Part shown: positions 60,857-64,000 of the stretch, one piece after another
How the letters are laid out: the number at the start of each line of letters is the position of its first letter
How positions within the stretch are numbered: position 1 is the first letter of the stretch
DNA from: Warburgia ugandensis
Taxonomy: Eukaryota; Streptophyta; Magnoliopsida; Canellales; Canellaceae
DNA: 64,000 nucleotides
Direction of reading: 5' to 3'
Assembly (NCBI GenBank): GCA_035236585.1
Contig: CP141139.1
Location: 16,136,990 to 16,200,989, forward strand
Position numbers and translations under genes: made by a program
Notes under the pieces: generated by a model
Databases searched by the model: none
Told to the model about the DNA's origin: nothing
What the model saw: the letters and a program-made list of their open reading frames with translations, nothing else

Positions 60857-61837
60857 CAGAGAAGAAAATGTAGTCAATTAGAATAGAGAAGGACGAACAA
60901 AGGGATGTGTAAGTGCCGGGAAATGAGTGGAAAGGTCATTTTCCTGTACATACAATATCTTCATCCGAAGCAATCTTAACTATTGACTTCTATTTTGGTG
61001 ATGGATACATATTATTTGTTAGTTCCACAAAATTCTTTACATTTGAGTCAAGATCACAGGGATTGGGAAAAATACATATTGGTTCGTTAGCGTCCAATGT
61101 CGAGCAACTTGGAGACAGCATTTGTTTCCACGCATTTGATGTTGCCTTATGCGCATGCTCTCAGTCACTCCACGGTTTGTTTATTAATCCCCAAACAAAC
61201 CAATCACACCCACATATTATACTTTAGGAGTATGTTTATGTAAGCTCAAATTACAGAGTGGCCGCTTGACCATATCTTGCCATTCAAAAGAAATCATTGC
61301 AATTGGAGTAGGTCATTCTCTGCTAATCAGCCTTGATTTTTTTACTGTTTCACTCTCAATCACTCACTGGTTTGTTTTTGTAGACCAAGAAGTCAATAGC
61401 CGAAAGAGGTCAGACAGGAAACTTCTTTGATCATCTCCTCTTACTTTAATAAAATTTTATAACTAAGGTAGAGACGAGAGTCAGATGAAGTAGGTATGGC
61501 CGTGACATGTTCGTCTACTAGCTAGGAAGGAAGAGAAAGAGAGCAGGGTAGGCAACTTCCGGTCCAACTTCCATGAAAAAACCTTCACCTCAGAAAAGAT
61601 AGGCTAACAAATGAGATTACTAGATCTAGGATATTACGAGAGACCTACCTTACACAACAGGGAAATGAAGTTTGTCAAACACGTCTCTTGACCCATTGTC
61701 TACCATGCCCATTTACTATCATTTGCTTCTTTAGTGTGCGCTTTACAATGGATCATTAGTTTATTGGTAATTGCTTCGAGTTAATTGCAGGATAGTATAC
61801 TGAGAGTGGAGGGACCCCACTGGCTACTAAAAAGTGT
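60857..61837. other. Gene-free stretch
   Basis: The open frame 60913-61227 (104 codons) has no recognised domain. Confidence 0.4.
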
Positions 61838-61913
61838 GGCCCTCTGTGGTCCGCTCCTTTCCTGGAACTCACATACATGGAAACTTTGTACACTGGACTG
61901 CCATTTTTACCTT
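61838..61913 (+). mobile_element. Au-like SINE 3' fragment
   Basis: GTGTGGCCCTCTGTGGTCC, CTCCTTTCCTGGAACTCA, ACTTTGTACACTGGACTGCC and a T run. Only the last ~75 bases of the family consensus are present. Confidence 0.75.
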
Positions 61914-62282
<369 letters not shown>

Positions 62283-62602
62283 GAAGTTTCTTCTCTGTTG
62301 TATTCCATATAAATAAATGGGCATCGATTCAATTAACACTAAACCACGTTAAAGGTGTATAGCATGATAATTTGAAGATACCTAGATTCCCTGCTAAATC
62401 TCGTGTTATATTAGCAATAAATGTTTTCTGTTGCTCCTCCAGTTCAATCATCTTGATCTACCAACCTCCTGTATTTCTCCTTATCATTAATACAACCACA
62501 TCATTCAAAAAAAAAAAAAAAAAAACGAAATTAATTCAGGCACTCTCCCAATGTAAAATGGCTATCTTACACTGCAAAATAATTCCTCAGATTAGCTCTT
62601 GA

Positions 62603-62703
62603 TAGCTTTCCAGCCGTACTATTAACCCTTGTGGTCTGTCCCTTCCCCAGACCCTATGTACGAGAGAGCTTCATGCATCAAGGCTGCCCTTTTTAGCATT
62701 CCA
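62603..62703 (+). mobile_element. 5'-truncated Au-like SINE with 10-bp target duplication
   Basis: TAGCTTTCCA (62603-62612) and TAGCATTCCA (62694-62703) flank the 3' part of the SINE (GTACTATTAACCCTTGTGG, CCCTTCCCCAGACCC, AAGGCTGCCCTTTT). Confidence 0.8.
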
Positions 62704-63401
62704 ATCATATCAGACAAGTCATAAACTAGGAGAGAATGCCATTATTAACACAGAAAGATATTAACCTATTTCATGATAACAGGGAATAATCATGACAAAA
62801 GCGCCAAACGTAGTAGGCATGGTGCATCACAGTTGATTGATGAACGACAATCCCCTGTCTTGCCTTATGATATATGGATTATGTTTTAATAATATTTTTT
62901 AACTTCTTCATTGTTGTTGTTATTCATTCTTGAAGTATCCTTTAGAGTTACTACTGATAAAAATAGACATTTGGAAACACTAATGTTAACTCATGTTGTT
63001 GAAAGCTCCGGGGATATTAGTTTGACTAACATATATCCATCAAGGTCACTGTTAAGTGCCCTGTGCCCTGAGAGACTGCACAATGATAATCATTTTTATG
63101 GTTTTAAAAGGAAAGGATGATGACAAATGCACCCTTATCTTGACATGGTTGCCCCTTGTAGATTATTGAACTATTTTCATGGTGAAGTGAAAAGGACAAC
63201 GTCTGTTGGGTTCCTAGCTATGGAATGAATAAGGATCAGAATTTGGAGAGAATAAGAGGCTGTTGATTCATCACCGTTGCCATGTACATATTTGAATGAT
63301 TGCTCATGGCACGGATGGACCACAGTAGAAAATTAGTGTCCACACATAATTTATGCTATTTGAGGATGCGCTCTATCCTGGATGCACATATTAATCCTAG
63401 A
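62704..63401. other. Gene-free stretch
   Basis: No coding or RNA feature could be supported. Confidence 0.4.
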
Positions 63402-63612
63402 ATATTATGAACAGAAAGAAGGAGAGCCTCGGCACAATGGTAGAGTTATCATCGTGTGACCTTGAAGTCATGGGTTCATGGCCTGGAAATAGCCTCTTGA
63501 AAATACAAAGTAAGGCTGCGTACTATTGACCCTTGTAGTCCGTCCTTTTCCCGGAACTTATATCCATGGAAACTTTGTACACCGGGGCTTCCCTTTATAT
63601 TATGAACGGAAA
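63402..63612 (+). mobile_element. Full-length Au-like SINE with 16-bp target duplication
   Basis: ATATTATGAACAGAAA (63402-63417) and ATATTATGAACGGAAA (63597-63612) flank it. The body has GAGCCTCGGCACAATGG (box A), GTGACCTTGAAGTCATGG and GGGTTCATGGCCTGG (box B), AGCCTCTTGAAAATAC, TGCGTACTATTGACCC, and ACCGGGGCTTCCCTTT at the end. Confidence 0.92.
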
Positions 63613-64000
63613 CAAATGTCATTGAAATCCCATCTAATGGCTATCCATTATGCTACGGAAACCACCCATGTTTCTACATTTTATGTAGATAGTACGTTTG
63701 CCGTATGGATTGACCTCCCTACCATATTTCTGAACCGGCACTGTTCATTATTAGTTCTCTCCTTAATTGTTAGTTTTTTATTCAATCATTCTACTGCAAC
63801 TTCTTCTGAATTGACGTGGTTGGATGAAACCATCAAACTCGATCTACCAAAACATGGAACCAGTTGGCAGATTACTAAGAAAGGCATAGAATACACCTCG
63901 CCACAGCCTAGCGGGTTTTGTTTCTACTCAATATCTCCTTGCTTTCTCTCAAAGTGCTCTCCCACTTGAGGTGCATCAATTAGAGAAGTAACTGTATCAA
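63613..64000. other. Right-edge stretch, no supported gene
   Basis: An open frame (63526-63969) starts inside the SINE and continues here with a hydrophobic run and LTWLDETIKLDLPKHG. The start in a SINE and lack of a known domain argue against a gene, though an exon of a gene beyond the window cannot be excluded. Confidence 0.35.

Noticed and set aside
63526..63969. 147-codon plus frame at the right edge
   Set aside because: It begins inside a SINE and has no known domain; only an exon of an off-window gene would rescue it.

Overview
This is nuclear DNA of a flowering plant. The window holds two split protein-coding genes with plant-type introns (GT-AG), several very long LTRs of Ty3/gypsy retrotransposons, a TRIM-type mini-retrotransposon, about a dozen copies of a tRNA-derived SINE that matches the angiosperm Au family, foldback (MITE-like) elements and long dinucleotide microsatellites. 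There are no operons or bacterial signals. The species cannot be fixed from the sequence alone.

Layout. 1-8821: minus-strand Ty3/gypsy DNA, arranged as internal region (1-4601), one 3.1 kb LTR (4602-7700), then the 3' end of a second internal region (7701-8821), as expected from a tandem or recombined array. The second copy stops abruptly inside intron 1 of a broken 6-phosphogluconolactonase (PGL) gene, of which only exon 1 remains (8877-9022). 9993-19205: a minus-strand solo LTR with a perfect 5-bp target duplication (CAAAC). Nested inside it is a compound insertion at 12303-16181 with its own 5-bp duplication (CATCC); this insertion joins a 2.9 kb gypsy LTR to a TRIM array of three LTRs. 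19211-24050: gene-free DNA with microsatellites and a 454-bp foldback element. 24051-26905: an intact three-exon PGL gene on the minus strand, probably plastid-targeted. 27404-28530: a 1.1 kb foldback element. 28718-40152: a large plus-strand gypsy element with a decayed gag, a mosaic 5' LTR and a full 4.4 kb 3' LTR. It is inserted in a dispersed repeat whose uninterrupted relative lies at about 42.15-42.33 kb. 40158-53027: gene-poor DNA with SINEs, a near-perfect 100-nt hairpin and a tRNA-Cys-like pseudogene. 53028-54714: an intact two-exon cytochrome P450 of the CYP78A family on the minus strand. 54820-64000: gene-poor DNA with SINEs, a 382-bp tandem duplication and long GA and CT repeats.

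The two intact genes are unrelated in function. PGL acts in the oxidative pentose phosphate pathway; CYP78A enzymes are ER-bound monooxygenases linked to organ growth. Most of the interest lies in the retroelement architecture: a chimeric gypsy-LTR/TRIM insertion flanked by a single target duplication, and a PGL paralogue apparently broken by retroelement DNA.
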